A stretch of DNA of 64,000 nt from Paenibacillus sp. DMB20 (GTDB taxonomy: Bacteria; Bacillota; Bacilli; Paenibacillales; Paenibacillaceae), in assembly GCF_000987955.1 (NCBI RefSeq), contig NZ_LAZU01000036.1, forward strand, positions 1 through 64,000, given 5' to 3'. Under the pieces are notes generated by a model. It had not been told where the DNA came from. It saw only the letters and a program-made list of their open reading frames with translations, and made no database searches. Shown here in pieces: positions 19,413 through 28,334 of this stretch (positions within the stretch are counted from its first letter, which is position 1; every line of letters starts with the position of its first letter). The position numbers and the translations under genes are program-made.

Positions 19413-19453
19413 GTGTCAGGCACCATGCAAAAAATTCACATGGTGCCTGACAC
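19413..19453 (-). terminator. Long hairpin terminator of iolR (GTGTCAGGCACC-type repeat)
   Basis: A perfect 15-bp inverted repeat GTGTCAGGCACCATG (19413-19427) / CATGGTGCCTGACAC (19439-19453). On the minus strand it is followed by TTTTTT, so it should terminate iolR transcription. The GGTGCCTGACAC core recurs in Bacillus genomes as a dispersed hairpin, which supports a Bacillus-like origin of the island. Confidence 0.8.
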
Positions 19454-19469
19454 CTTCAGGGAAACACTT

Positions 19470-20241
19470 TTAACTATATTCAGCAATAACAAGTTGAATG
19501 TTGTTCTTTTTCGCGTAATTCTGGTAAACTTCATTAGGTATGATATCCGTTACAAGGTAATCAATTTTATCTAAACTGCAATAGGTCATTAACCCATATT
19601 TATCAAATTTATCATGGTCGACTAATAAGAATACTTCAGAGCTTCTGTTAACAATAGAAGCTTTTAATTCGCTTTCAAGCGGCGAGGCATTCGTCACACC
19701 ATTTGATAAGGAAACCCCAGTTGACGCCATAAATGCCTTATTAATATTATAGGCATTTAAGATATCCATATATTTCAAAATTCCAAATGAATTTGTTTTT
19801 CTTTCCAGGATTCCTCCCGCTGTAATCACATTTAAATTTTCAAAAGGAAGGGCACGAACGATAAAATCGAGATTATTGGTAATGATCGTGACCTGTTTTT
19901 TTATTGATATATTCAATCATTTCAATTGTAGTCGTTCCTGAATCGATAAAAATAATATCGCCATCCTGAACATAATTTGCTGCTGCTTTTCCGATCATTT
20001 CCTTTTCTGTTTGATTACGTACTTGACGGTCATGGAAAGATTCTAATTTTGCACGATTGTCCTCGTTGACTGCTACACCACCGTAAACCTTTTTAAAATC
20101 CCCTTTTTCAACGAGTTCCTGAACATCACGCCGAATCGTGTTTTTAGATACTTGAAACACTTCCATTAATTCATCTAAAGACACAGATTTGTGTTCTATA
20201 ATATATTCCTCAATTTTATTGATCCGTTTATCTTTAATCAT
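19470..20241 (-). CDS. iolR: DeoR-family repressor IolR (frameshift at 19896-19902)
   Basis: Repressor of the inositol operon. About 256 residues when repaired, close to B. subtilis IolR. The N-terminal DeoR helix-turn-helix reads VSLDELMEVFQVSKNTIRRDV with KVYGGVAV behind it, then the DeoR sensor domain: IFIDSGTTTIEMIEYI, VITAGGILERKTNSF and EVFLLVDHDKFDKYG. The effector in B. subtilis is a DKGP-type intermediate. The frame breaks in the T7 run at 19896-19902; one base less gives INKKQVTIITNNLDF. It converges on the iol operon. Tandem 11-mers upstream of its own start (20314-20335) suggest autoregulation. Confidence 0.88.
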
Positions 20242-20675
20242 TCCTATTCACCCTTTGTTCTCAAATAGTACATCTAGTTGGTACCCCTCTCAATAGATCC
20301 ATATAATTATATATTATCAACAAATCATCAAAACTTCATCATATAATTAAGGTTTTATTTAATAAAAGGCTATGTTAATCTATATTGTTGATATTTAAAT
20401 TTTAAGAACATTTGTTCTGTTGGAGTTCGCGATGTTGCAATCACTCGGAATCCAGAAACAGAAAGCATGGGAATACGAAAAACACAAGAAAGAGCTACTG
20501 GAGAACCTCCAATAGCCCTATCCTCTCAAAATCCCTCGGAAATAACACCATCAATGGACGCCAGCCCCCTTCGAGGCCAAATAGCGGAACCAGTGTCATC
20601 ATTTCAACGGTAAAATCCGCGTTTCCGCGGCCCATAGCGGAATCTGCGTCATCATTCGCCGGTTTAAGTATCCTA
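20242..20675. other. iolR promoter region and right boundary of the AT-rich island
   Basis: 434 bp without a convincing gene. Adjacent 11-mers TTATCAACAAA (20314-20324) and TCATCAAAACT (20325-20335) in iolR's upstream region keep the 11-bp period of the other IolR-like sites, with two mismatches each. AGAACATTTGTTCT at 20405-20418 is a perfect palindrome containing the GAACN4GTTC core of Gram-positive LexA boxes. Behind it an open frame to tag 20513-20515, with a Lys/Glu-rich tail (KAWEYEKHKKELLENLQ), may be the end of a lost gene; I do not recognise it. Composition returns to GC-rich from about 20530. ATAGCGGAACCAGTGTCATC (starts 20581) and ATAGCGGAATCTGCGTCATC (starts 20634) are a degenerate direct repeat 53 bp apart. 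Confidence 0.5.
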
Positions 20676-21458
20676 TCATTCGCCTGCCGTTTTCCAGGAG
20701 ACGGAGACGGGATAGTGATCCGACGGATAGGCTCCGTCCAACTTCTCGCGATGGATGAGAGTTCCGGTCATTTCAATATCGGACGTGGTGAAGATATAAT
20801 CGATCGGATCGCCTTCCGTGCCTCCCTTGAAATCGTGGAAAGTACATCCGGCCGGCTCGCCGAGAAGGGCATAAGCGTCCTGCAGCTGCTCCCGAAGCAG
20901 GGAGATTTCCGGTTCGCCGGGCTCGGCGTTCAAATCGCCCATGAGAAGGACCGGAAGCTCTTCTTCCCCGCGGAACAGCCGGATTTGCTCAAGCATAAGC
21001 TTGGCGCTTTCCTGTCTGGCGGTGACGCCCAGATGATCGAAATGCGTATTCATCACATAAAACCGCAAGCCGTCGTTCTTGCTCTGAAACAAGCCCCAGG
21101 TGCAGATGCGGGGGAGACAGCTGTCCCAGCTGATGCTTCCCGGCACATCCGGGGTTTCGGAGAGCCAGAACTGTCCTTGCTTGAGGAGCGTTACTTCCGC
21201 ATGCTTGTAATAGACGGCACAGTGCTCATCTTGCGAAGAGTCCCCTTCGCCGACACGGCCGGTTCCGATTCTGCTGTAGTCCGGCAAAACTTCATCCAGA
21301 TCCTTCAGCATGGCGCCGGTTCCTTCCTGCGTGCCAAAAAGGTCGGGCGAGACGGCCGCAATGGCGCAAGCCGCACGATGCTTCCGGTAAGGCCACGCGT
21401 TGCTGCCGTCTCCCTGCACGTTAACCCGCAGATTGAATGTCATCGTTGTCATGCTCAT
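20676..21458 (-). CDS. Endonuclease/exonuclease/phosphatase-family hydrolase
   Basis: 260 residues, no signal peptide. All EEP-superfamily motifs are visible: TFNLRV (Asn), TQEGT (Glu), NTHFDHLG (His), LLMGDLNAEPGEP (Asp-x-Asn) and the C-terminal SDHYPVSV (Asp-His). The short form resembles the metal-dependent hydrolases often encoded in Firmicute sugar operons. Phosphodiester, sphingomyelin-like or sugar-phosphate substrates cannot be told apart from sequence. It is the last gene of the transporter operon, 19 bp behind the second permease gene. Frame intact; start ATG at 21458. Confidence 0.85.
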   Translation of the reverse strand: MSMTTMTFNLRVNVQGDGSNAWPYRKHRAACAIAAVSPDLFGTQEGTGAMLKDLDEVLPDYSRIGTGRVGEGDSSQDEHCAVYYKHAEVTLLKQGQFWLSETPDVPGSISWDSCLPRICTWGLFQSKNDGLRFYVMNTHFDHLGVTARQESAKLMLEQIRLFRGEEELPVLLMGDLNAEPGEPEISLLREQLQDAYALLGEPAGCTFHDFKGGTEGDPIDYIFTTSDIEMTGTLIHREKLDGAYPSDHYPVSVSWKTAGE

Positions 21459-21477
21459 GTCTTATTCATCCCTATCT

Positions 21478-22305
21478 CTATTTAATAGACCCTTCGGTCA
21501 AACCACCAATAATATATTTTTGCGTGAAAACATACATGATGGTAATCGGAGCCATGGACAGCGCAAACGCCGCAAAGGCCAGATTGTAATCAAAGCTGAC
21601 TTCCGTTTTGAAGTTGTAAATAAACAGCGGCAAAGTCCAGAAGTCCGGATGGCGGTTCAGCATGATGAGCGGAAGCTGAAAATCGTTCCAGAGCCAAAGG
21701 CTGTTTAATATTAATATAGTCGCAATAATGGGCAGCATCAACGGATAAATAATTCGGATGAAGGTCAGCCCGACGCCGCATCCGTCGATCTTCGACGCCT
21801 GATCCAGCTCAAGCGGGATATTTTTCAGAAAGCCTACGCAGAGAAAAAGTCCTTGGGCAAACGATAACGTGACGTACATAATGATCAATCCGGCATGGTT
21901 GAGGAGATGGAGATTCCCCATATGTCTGTAAATGGGCAGCATTACGGCCTGAAAAGGAACGAAAATTCCCATCAGAATGATCGTGTACACCCATTTGTAG
22001 TACGCCTTGCTTGCGTTGCGCGAAATGGCATAGGAAACCATGGGAACGGCGATCAGCATGATCAGCAGGGATACGACCGTAATAAACGCGGAATTTTGAA
22101 CCATTAACCAGAAATTGGCCTTGTTAATAACCGAAATGAAATTATCGAGATACAGGCGCGTTGGCGGCGAAAAGAAGTTGGCCGTCGTTTCGGCCCGCGT
22201 TTTCAGCGCAATCGAAAGGGTCAGGTAGATCGGAGCCAGGATGAATAACGCCCCGATCCCCAAAAAGGCATAGCCGAGAATTTTAAAAGGCAGTCTCGTC
22301 TTCAT
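21478..22305 (-). CDS. Sugar ABC transporter permease (MalG type)
   Basis: 275 residues with six predicted membrane segments. The EAA-type loop that contacts the ATPase is seen as ELDQASKIDGCGVGLTFIRI followed by IYPLMLP. Pairs with the MalF-type permease upstream, whose gene overlaps this one by four bases (22302-22305), so translation is coupled. No ATPase gene is present in the operon; as usual for this family a shared MsmX-like ATPase elsewhere is expected. The terminal segment QKYIIGGLTEGSIK is typical of the family. Confidence 0.92.
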   Translation of the reverse strand: MKTRLPFKILGYAFLGIGALFILAPIYLTLSIALKTRAETTANFFSPPTRLYLDNFISVINKANFWLMVQNSAFITVVSLLIMLIAVPMVSYAISRNASKAYYKWVYTIILMGIFVPFQAVMLPIYRHMGNLHLLNHAGLIIMYVTLSFAQGLFLCVGFLKNIPLELDQASKIDGCGVGLTFIRIIYPLMLPIIATILILNSLWLWNDFQLPLIMLNRHPDFWTLPLFIYNFKTEVSFDYNLAFAAFALSMAPITIMYVFTQKYIIGGLTEGSIK

Positions 22306-23183
22306 TGCTGTCCGGCCTCCTTTCGCGATAACAGCTTAATCTGGATGAACGAGATCAGGCCGATCAAGATAAAGACGTAGATCGCTTCCGCCGTTCCGTA
22401 GCCGAATTTCATTTCGTTCATGCCGTGCTGGTAAATGAGAAAGCCAAGGGATTCGGTCGATTGCGAAGGACCGCCGTTCGTCATGGCCACGATGTAATCG
22501 AACACCGTCAGCCCGCCTTTAATGGCAAGCACCACGTTGACGGTAAGCATCGGAATAAGGAACGGGATCGTTACCGAGAAAAAGCGCTGCATCGGAGTGG
22601 CTCCGTCAATGACGGCCGCCTCTTTGATATCCTTCGGGACGCTCGCAAGGCCGGCAATGAAGATCACCATGGGAACGGCAAAACCCTGCCAGATATTGGT
22701 TAACGCAATCCCGAAGATAGCGGTATCGGGGTTGCCGAGCAGGTTGCGGGACAGCCATTCGATTCCGAGTTTCTCGCCGATCGGCGGAAACAGGGAATAG
22801 AAAAACTGGTTGAACATCAAGCCGACGGTAATCATGCTGAGCACGGCAGGAAAGAAATAAACGGAGCGGAAAAAACCGCGGAACTTCAGGGAGCGGCTCA
22901 GCAGCAAGGCCAGAATGAGCGCAATGCCCAGCTTTCCGATCACGATGATAACGGTATACAGCAAGGTAAAGGAAAGGCCGTCCATAAAACGTTTATCCTG
23001 CAGAATCGAAATATAGTTTTGCAAGCCGACCATGTCATAGGACCGTGAAAAACCGTCCCAATTCGTCAAGCTGTAATAGAACCCGATAAAGACCGGGGCC
23101 AGAAAAAAGAGGGAATACAGCACTACGGCAGGCAGGGTAAACAGAAAAAATACGGTACCCGGTTTAAATCCTCGAATGTTCAT
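22302..23183 (-). CDS. Sugar ABC transporter permease (MalF type)
   Basis: 293 residues, six or seven membrane helices starting with PGTVFFLFTLPAVVLYSLFF. EAA loop: VPKDIKEAAVIDGATPMQRFFSVTIP. Gene lies between the binding-protein gene (78-bp gap that holds a hairpin) and the MalG-type permease. Substrate is unknown; an oligosaccharide is likely from family and from the YesMN-type regulator upstream. Confidence 0.92.
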   Translation of the reverse strand: MNIRGFKPGTVFFLFTLPAVVLYSLFFLAPVFIGFYYSLTNWDGFSRSYDMVGLQNYISILQDKRFMDGLSFTLLYTVIIVIGKLGIALILALLLSRSLKFRGFFRSVYFFPAVLSMITVGLMFNQFFYSLFPPIGEKLGIEWLSRNLLGNPDTAIFGIALTNIWQGFAVPMVIFIAGLASVPKDIKEAAVIDGATPMQRFFSVTIPFLIPMLTVNVVLAIKGGLTVFDYIVAMTNGGPSQSTESLGFLIYQHGMNEMKFGYGTAEAIYVFILIGLISFIQIKLLSRKEAGQQ

Positions 23184-23205
23184 AATCGACCTCCATCAAG
23201 CAAAA

Positions 23206-23251
23206 GAGGCGGAAAACCCTGGAGTGTTTCTAACCAAGTACCTTCCGCCTC
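23206..23251 (-). promoter_or_regulatory. Hairpin between binding-protein and permease genes
   Basis: GAGGCGGAA (23206-23214) and TTCCGCCTC (23243-23251) form a perfect 9-bp stem in the gap behind the binding-protein stop. There is no T run, so it more likely stabilises the upstream message or partly attenuates, giving more binding protein than permease. Confidence 0.55.
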
Positions 23252-23261
23252 ATTGGCCGTC

Positions 23262-24548
23262 TTATTGATTGAATCTGTTGTAGAAAATCGTGTCCAGCGT
23301 TTTCAGGTACTGATCGATATCCTTCGTCAAGAACATTTCCTGCGTCGCCTTGCCTACTTCGGCGTTCGTGCCCGGCGGCCAGAGGCGCTCGATCGTCGGA
23401 TATACCTTGCCGTCCGTGATCAGCTGCGTCAGCTCGGTGATTTCCGGAAGGCCGCTCTTCACGTCCTTGATGCCGGAAGGGTAGCCGCCGATGCTCAAGT
23501 AGGTTTCCACGTTTTCTTTCTTGGACATGAACTCGATGAATTTTCGTGCTTCTTCCTTATTTTTTCCGCTCGCCGGTATGCCGATGGCCGTATCCACCGA
23601 TACTTGGGTCTTCAAATCTGCCGCATTTTCCGTAGGCAGCGGAAACATGGCGAACTTCAAATCAGGATTGGACTCCTTGATTTCCTTGATGGCCCAGATT
23701 CCGGTGAACCACATGGCCGTATTGCCGTTTGAGAATTCTCGGAGAGCGTCCTCGTACCCGGTACCCATGTTATCCTTTTGCCCGTATTCGCGAAGGGCCA
23801 GCAGCTTTTCGGCAAACGGTTTGAAATCCGGGTTGTCCGTAATATGCGCTTTGCCGTTCATCACATCATCCAGGAACTTTTCGATGTCCGGCATGGTTTG
23901 TCCCATTTTATAAACGACTTCCTGGCGAATGCCGTTGAAGTCTTTATCGTGGAAGTAGAATGGCGTAACGCCGGCCGCCTTCAGCTTCTCCGCGGCCTGG
24001 AGCAGTTCATCGTAAGTCGTTGGGATCTGTATGTTATGGCTTTCGAAAATATCTTTGTTATAGTACATGCCAAGGGTGGCTACCCCGATCGGAACGAGAT
24101 AGTTTTTGCCGTCGATTTTGCTTAAATCCGCAATGGCAGGCTGTACGTTTTCCATTAAGGGATCGTCCGTCAGATCCACGACGCGTCCTTCTTTTGCCAT
24201 TTTTTGAAAAATGGAGTTATGCGGATAGTGAGTGAAGACGGCAGGAGCATCATCGGTAGAGACCCTCATGGTCCATACGTTTTCGGGGTTGGGAACGTTG
24301 TTCTGCTCAACGGTGATGCCCGGGTTTTCGTTTTGAAACTTCGTGATGAGCTCGCCCACGATATTAACCGCTTCGGGTTTCATTTGAAAATATTCGATCT
24401 TGACGGGCACGCCTCCGGCATTCGTGCTGCCGCTGTCCGGCGAGTTGCCTTCCGCACTGTTCGTGCCTCCGCCCGAACAGCCGGCCGCCGTCAGCAACGC
24501 CAGGGAGACCAGTGCGGCCATTCCGCTTTTGATAAACCCCTTTTTCAT
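23262..24548 (-). CDS. Sugar ABC transporter substrate-binding lipoprotein
   Basis: 428 residues, family 1 extracellular solute-binding protein. Start ATG 24548, with AAGGAGCTG just upstream; the frame extends further upstream but without a ribosome site. Lipoprotein signal MKKGFIKSGMAALV... with lipobox TAAGC (Cys24) and a Gly/Ser-rich linker. Further motifs GKNYLVPIGVATLGMYYNKDIF and NGNTAMWFTGIWA fit the family. Outer face of the membrane. Behind the YesM/YesN genes and ahead of the two permease genes on the same strand. Substrate unknown. Confidence 0.92.
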   Translation of the reverse strand: MKKGFIKSGMAALVSLALLTAAGCSGGGTNSAEGNSPDSGSTNAGGVPVKIEYFQMKPEAVNIVGELITKFQNENPGITVEQNNVPNPENVWTMRVSTDDAPAVFTHYPHNSIFQKMAKEGRVVDLTDDPLMENVQPAIADLSKIDGKNYLVPIGVATLGMYYNKDIFESHNIQIPTTYDELLQAAEKLKAAGVTPFYFHDKDFNGIRQEVVYKMGQTMPDIEKFLDDVMNGKAHITDNPDFKPFAEKLLALREYGQKDNMGTGYEDALREFSNGNTAMWFTGIWAIKEIKESNPDLKFAMFPLPTENAADLKTQVSVDTAIGIPASGKNKEEARKFIEFMSKKENVETYLSIGGYPSGIKDVKSGLPEITELTQLITDGKVYPTIERLWPPGTNAEVGKATQEMFLTKDIDQYLKTLDTIFYNRFNQ

Positions 24549-24791
24549 TTCTTCAGCTCCTTTGGAATTGGTTATGTAATGCGTTACGGGTTCATTGTAG
24601 CAAGCCGCCGGGAGCTGAAAATAGGAGAGAACTGACCGAATGAATAGGATAAAACTGATCTTTCCGGCCAACGCGAAATGAGTTTTGGCATTCTGCTAGG
24701 TACCTCAACGATTACGGATCGTTCTTCCGATCGTTTCCGCTTCTCCAGATCGATTCCGTCTCCTACGCTGCTTTCCCTGCTTTCTTTCCTC

Positions 24792-26331
24792 TCACTCCGT
24801 CAATTCTTCCGTATTCCGGAGCGCTTTGGGCTGCTTCTCGTTTTTGACCTTTCCGGGCGTGGCGCCGTAAACCTTTTTTGTACATCTGAATGAAATAGGA
24901 GTAGTCATTGAACCCGACCTCGCTCGCCACTTCCGCGACGGACAGCTCAAGCGGGGAGGTCTCAAGGAGCTTTTTGGCCTTCTCCATCCTTACGGATAAA
25001 AGATACTGGGTAAATCCCGTTCCGCATTTTCGTTTGAACAGCCGGCTGAGATAACTGGGATCGACGTAGTAGCGGTGCTTGGCGAGCTCCTCCAGCACGA
25101 TCCGGTTTTTGTAATGGACCTCGACGAAATTTTTGATGTCCTGAACCATGTCCCCCTTAGCTTCGCTCCGTTTCAGTTGCCCGATTACCTTGTCGAGCTT
25201 CGCGATCAATTCATCGCAGGCTTCCCGCATCGTGCCGAATTCGAACAGGCTCCGCTGCTCCATGTAGATCGGAGGGGCTTCGTGGTCCGCGCTGCCGATC
25301 AGCGTGTTGACGATGTTTACGGTCGCGGCAAGCCAGTCCTGCACCATGTAGACGGAAAACCGTTTGCTTGCGGCATCGTCCAGCCAGGAACGGATCATCC
25401 CGGCCATCTCGCTCGCTTGATAATTGGCGGCCTTCCGGGTGAATGCTCCGGTCCATTCTTGAATCAATGCGGCATCGTAGTGGTAATCCTCCCCGATTTG
25501 TCCGATACCGACCGTTTTGCGGTGCCCGTGCACGAAGCATTGCAATGCGGCGAGCTTTGCCTCCTTCAGCGAAACGTCCAGCTGACGAAGATCCTTGAAA
25601 GCGGAACTGAAGCCGATGGCGGCACAAGCCTCCCCGGCAATATGTTCCAGCTTGCGGCTGATTTTATCGCAGAGCGAATGCAATCCGCCAAGCTGATGCT
25701 GCTCCAGATTCTTTTCGAAGCGTACCCAGGCGATCAGGAGCTGAGGCTGGAATTTGTCGGTCAACATCAGGGCCTGCAGGTTGTTTTTGTGGAAGGTTTC
25801 CTTGGCGACGGCCGTCAACTCCTTGGAACGGGAAGGGCGGTGCTGGAAGACGACCGTCTGGTAGCTGCCGCGGCCCAAGGCGGCCTCCAAGGGCAGTCGC
25901 CCGGTGTCGAACTCGCCATAAAAGCAGGCGGACATCGCCATTTCCAAGGAGTGTTCCCGCCGTTCCGCCGCGCGCAACTTCAGTTGATCCAGCAAGGGGC
26001 TCAGTTCCTGCCGGTCTACGGGCTTCAGCAGGTAACTTTCGACTTTATGTTGAATCGCCTTGCGGGCGTATGTGAAATCATCATAACCGCTGATGATGGT
26101 GACCAGCATGGAGGGATGCTGCTCGCGCACATACGCGGCCAGCCGAATCCCGTCCATGCCGGGCATGCGTATGTCCGTCATCACCAGGTCAGGGATTTCC
26201 TCATCGATGATTTTCAATGCGTCGGTGCCATTCTCCGCTTCCATCACCTCTGTGCTTTCGTCCCAATCCCGTATCATTTGGACGATGGCCTTCCTGGCGA
26301 AAAATTCATCGTCTGCCACTAAGATTCTCAT
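24792..26331 (-). CDS. YesN-type response regulator, AraC output (frameshift at 24874-24879)
   Basis: About 512 residues repaired. N-terminal receiver: VADDEFFARKAI, phosphoacceptor Asp in LVMTDIRMPGMDG (about residue 55), and KPVD with the conserved Lys. Long linker, then two AraC-type helix-turn-helix motifs: VLEELAKHRYYVDPSYLSRLF and ELSVAEVASEVGFNDYSYF. The T6 run at 24874-24879 seems one base long: repair changes the tail to YKKVYGATPGKVKNEKQPK, a normal AraC ending, with stop at 24792-24794. It overlaps the kinase gene by four bases and precedes the transporter operon, its likely target. Confidence 0.88.
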
Positions 26332-28143
26332 TTGTGCGTCTCCTTGTTGAAGGGAATATGAATCCGGATCGTTGTGCCTGACTGCTCCTCGCTCATGATG
26401 TTCATCCAGCAGCTGGCGCCGTAAAAATGCTTGATCCGCGCATAAACGTTTCTCATGCCGAAATTCCGGTCAAGGTCCTCTACCAGCGCGTGCTCATCCT
26501 GCTTCAGCATGGCCTGCAGTTCGTCCAGCTTGTCTTCGGGAATGCCGATTCCGTCGTCATAAACGGAAATATAGAGAAACTGCCTCCGCCGTTTGATGCT
26601 GAGCCGGAGCAGGCCGGTCCCGCCCTTAGGCTCCAGGCCGTGGTAGAAGGAGTTTTCGATAATGGGCTGCAGCAGGAACTTGATGATTTGGCAATCCAGG
26701 GTGTCTTCATCGATGTCATACTCGACCGCGAACTTGTTAAAAAAAACGAATCTGCTGAATGGTAATGTAATTTTTCAACTGCTCGAGTTCCTTTTCGACC
26801 GTGACGACGTCGCCGTATTTGATGTTGTAGCGGTAAATGCTCGACAAGCTCTTCGTCATGGCGGAAATATGGTCCATTCGGTGCAGTTCCGAAATGGAAT
26901 GAATCGCGTTTAACGTGTTGTACAAGAAATGGGGGTTGATCTGCGACTGAAGCATTTTCAGCTCGGCCTTTTTTTTGAAGGCTGCTGGCCATGATTTCCG
27001 ACTCCCGGCTGGTCTTGAGCCGCTCGATCATCGCGTTATAGTTGTTGATGAGCCTGCCGATTTCATCCTCGCGATCGCTTACGATGACGTTATGGGCCAA
27101 GTGTTCCGAATCCACGGTCCGCATCGAACTGCTCAGCTTTAAAATCGGATTGACGAAATAGCGGGAAAAGAAGAAAGCGAGTCCGAGCGCCGCCATGAGG
27201 GCCAGAATGCTGAAGAACACGTAATTGAGCGTATTGCTCAGGAAGGTGTCCGTGATTTGGGTCACCGGGATATAGTGGATGATGGTCCAGCCGGTCACCG
27301 GATTGACGGTGCTGCTGATCATGTAAAGCTGGCCGTTCCATTTCAAGCGCTGGATCTGTTCGTCTCCCGCTTTGCCGACAAGCTGGGAGGGAAAAGGATC
27401 GGCTTCCTCCGTGCCCTGCCGGGTTAGGGCGGCATTCGAATTGTAAACGACCGTGTCTCCTGAAAGAACGGCGGTTCCGAGCTTCAATCCGTCGTTCGAG
27501 ATTCCGCCGAGCATATTTTCGACGGCTTTGTTGTAAATATCGATCTTGGCGTAAGCCTCGCGGGCATCCCCGAGATTCAAATCCGATAAATATCGAACGA
27601 TCGAGATGCTGTGGTTCGTTTTCTCCCTTAAGTGGGCATCATTCGGCATTTGCACGACGAAATGGCTGTTCTTTAGGCGGTTCCTGCCGATCTCGGCAAT
27701 CGTTCTAACGATTTCTCCCGCCTTTTCCGGCTTGCTGCCGTAGATGCTCCCATTGGGAGCGAGGACCGAAATCATGGCGATGTTTCCGTTAATGAGCACG
27801 TATTGCTCCATGGAGCCGTGCATGTAATTGGCGTCCTCCATATAGGTCTTTTCCGAAGAGGGCCTCTTTTTTTTCCATGATGGCATTCTGTTTCCAATTC
27901 GTTAAATAAAAAAAAAGAATAGCGTGCCTGATTGGTGAAAAATTCGTTGATCGTCACGTTGGTGCGCTTATCCAGCTGCTTCAGTATTTCCTCGTAATCG
28001 GAATGGGTCTGCTTGTACAGCTGCATTCCGGAGAGAAACATGGCGGAAATGACCGGGATGACAATGATGAAAACATAGGTCAGGACGAGCTTGCTTCGAA
28101 AGCTCGATCTGTGAAATTTTCGGAGCAGGTAGGACGGTGTCAT
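26328..28143 (-). CDS. YesM-type sensor histidine kinase (four +1 frameshifts)
   Basis: About 603 residues when repaired. N-terminal membrane helix (KLVLTYVFIIVIPVISAMF), extracellular Cache-like sensor, second helix (YVFFSILALMAALGLAFFF), HAMP, then the His_kinase domain with phosphoacceptor motif INPHFLYNTLNAIHS and an ATPase tail with DDGIGIPEDKL and FGMRNVYARIKHFYG. Breaks, each one extra base in a long run: A9 at 27908-27916, T8 at 27867-27874, T8 at 26969-26976, A8 at 26739-26746. Repair gives smooth joins such as SFFYLTNWKQNAIMEKK and QIRFFNKFAVEYD. Start ATG 28143 has GAGAGG upstream. Partner of the overlapping response regulator. Confidence 0.87.
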
Positions 28144-28334
28144 GGGATAACCTCTCTCTGGTTTGTCGTCGTTAACGGGCTGCGCGTACCAACGGGTTGG
28201 CAATCAGCTTCATTATTTGTCATAATGCGCGACATTTCAACATGTTTTGTCGGGACGGATACAGGCTCCTCTTCTCCCCGTGGTATAATGCAAGACAGAT
28301 GAGCATAAAAAAAGGCGGAAGGGAAGGGTCGCTC

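Noticed and set aside
22302..22305. Four-base gene overlap as possible fusion or error
   Set aside because: ATGA-type overlaps are normal translational coupling; also seen at 29006-29009, 26328-26331 and 31407-31410.
28284..28301. Leaderless translation of the OmpR-type regulator from ATG 28299
   Set aside because: TATAAT at 28284-28289 puts the transcript start almost at this ATG, but GTG 28335 has a good ribosome site and begins right at the conserved receiver fold.
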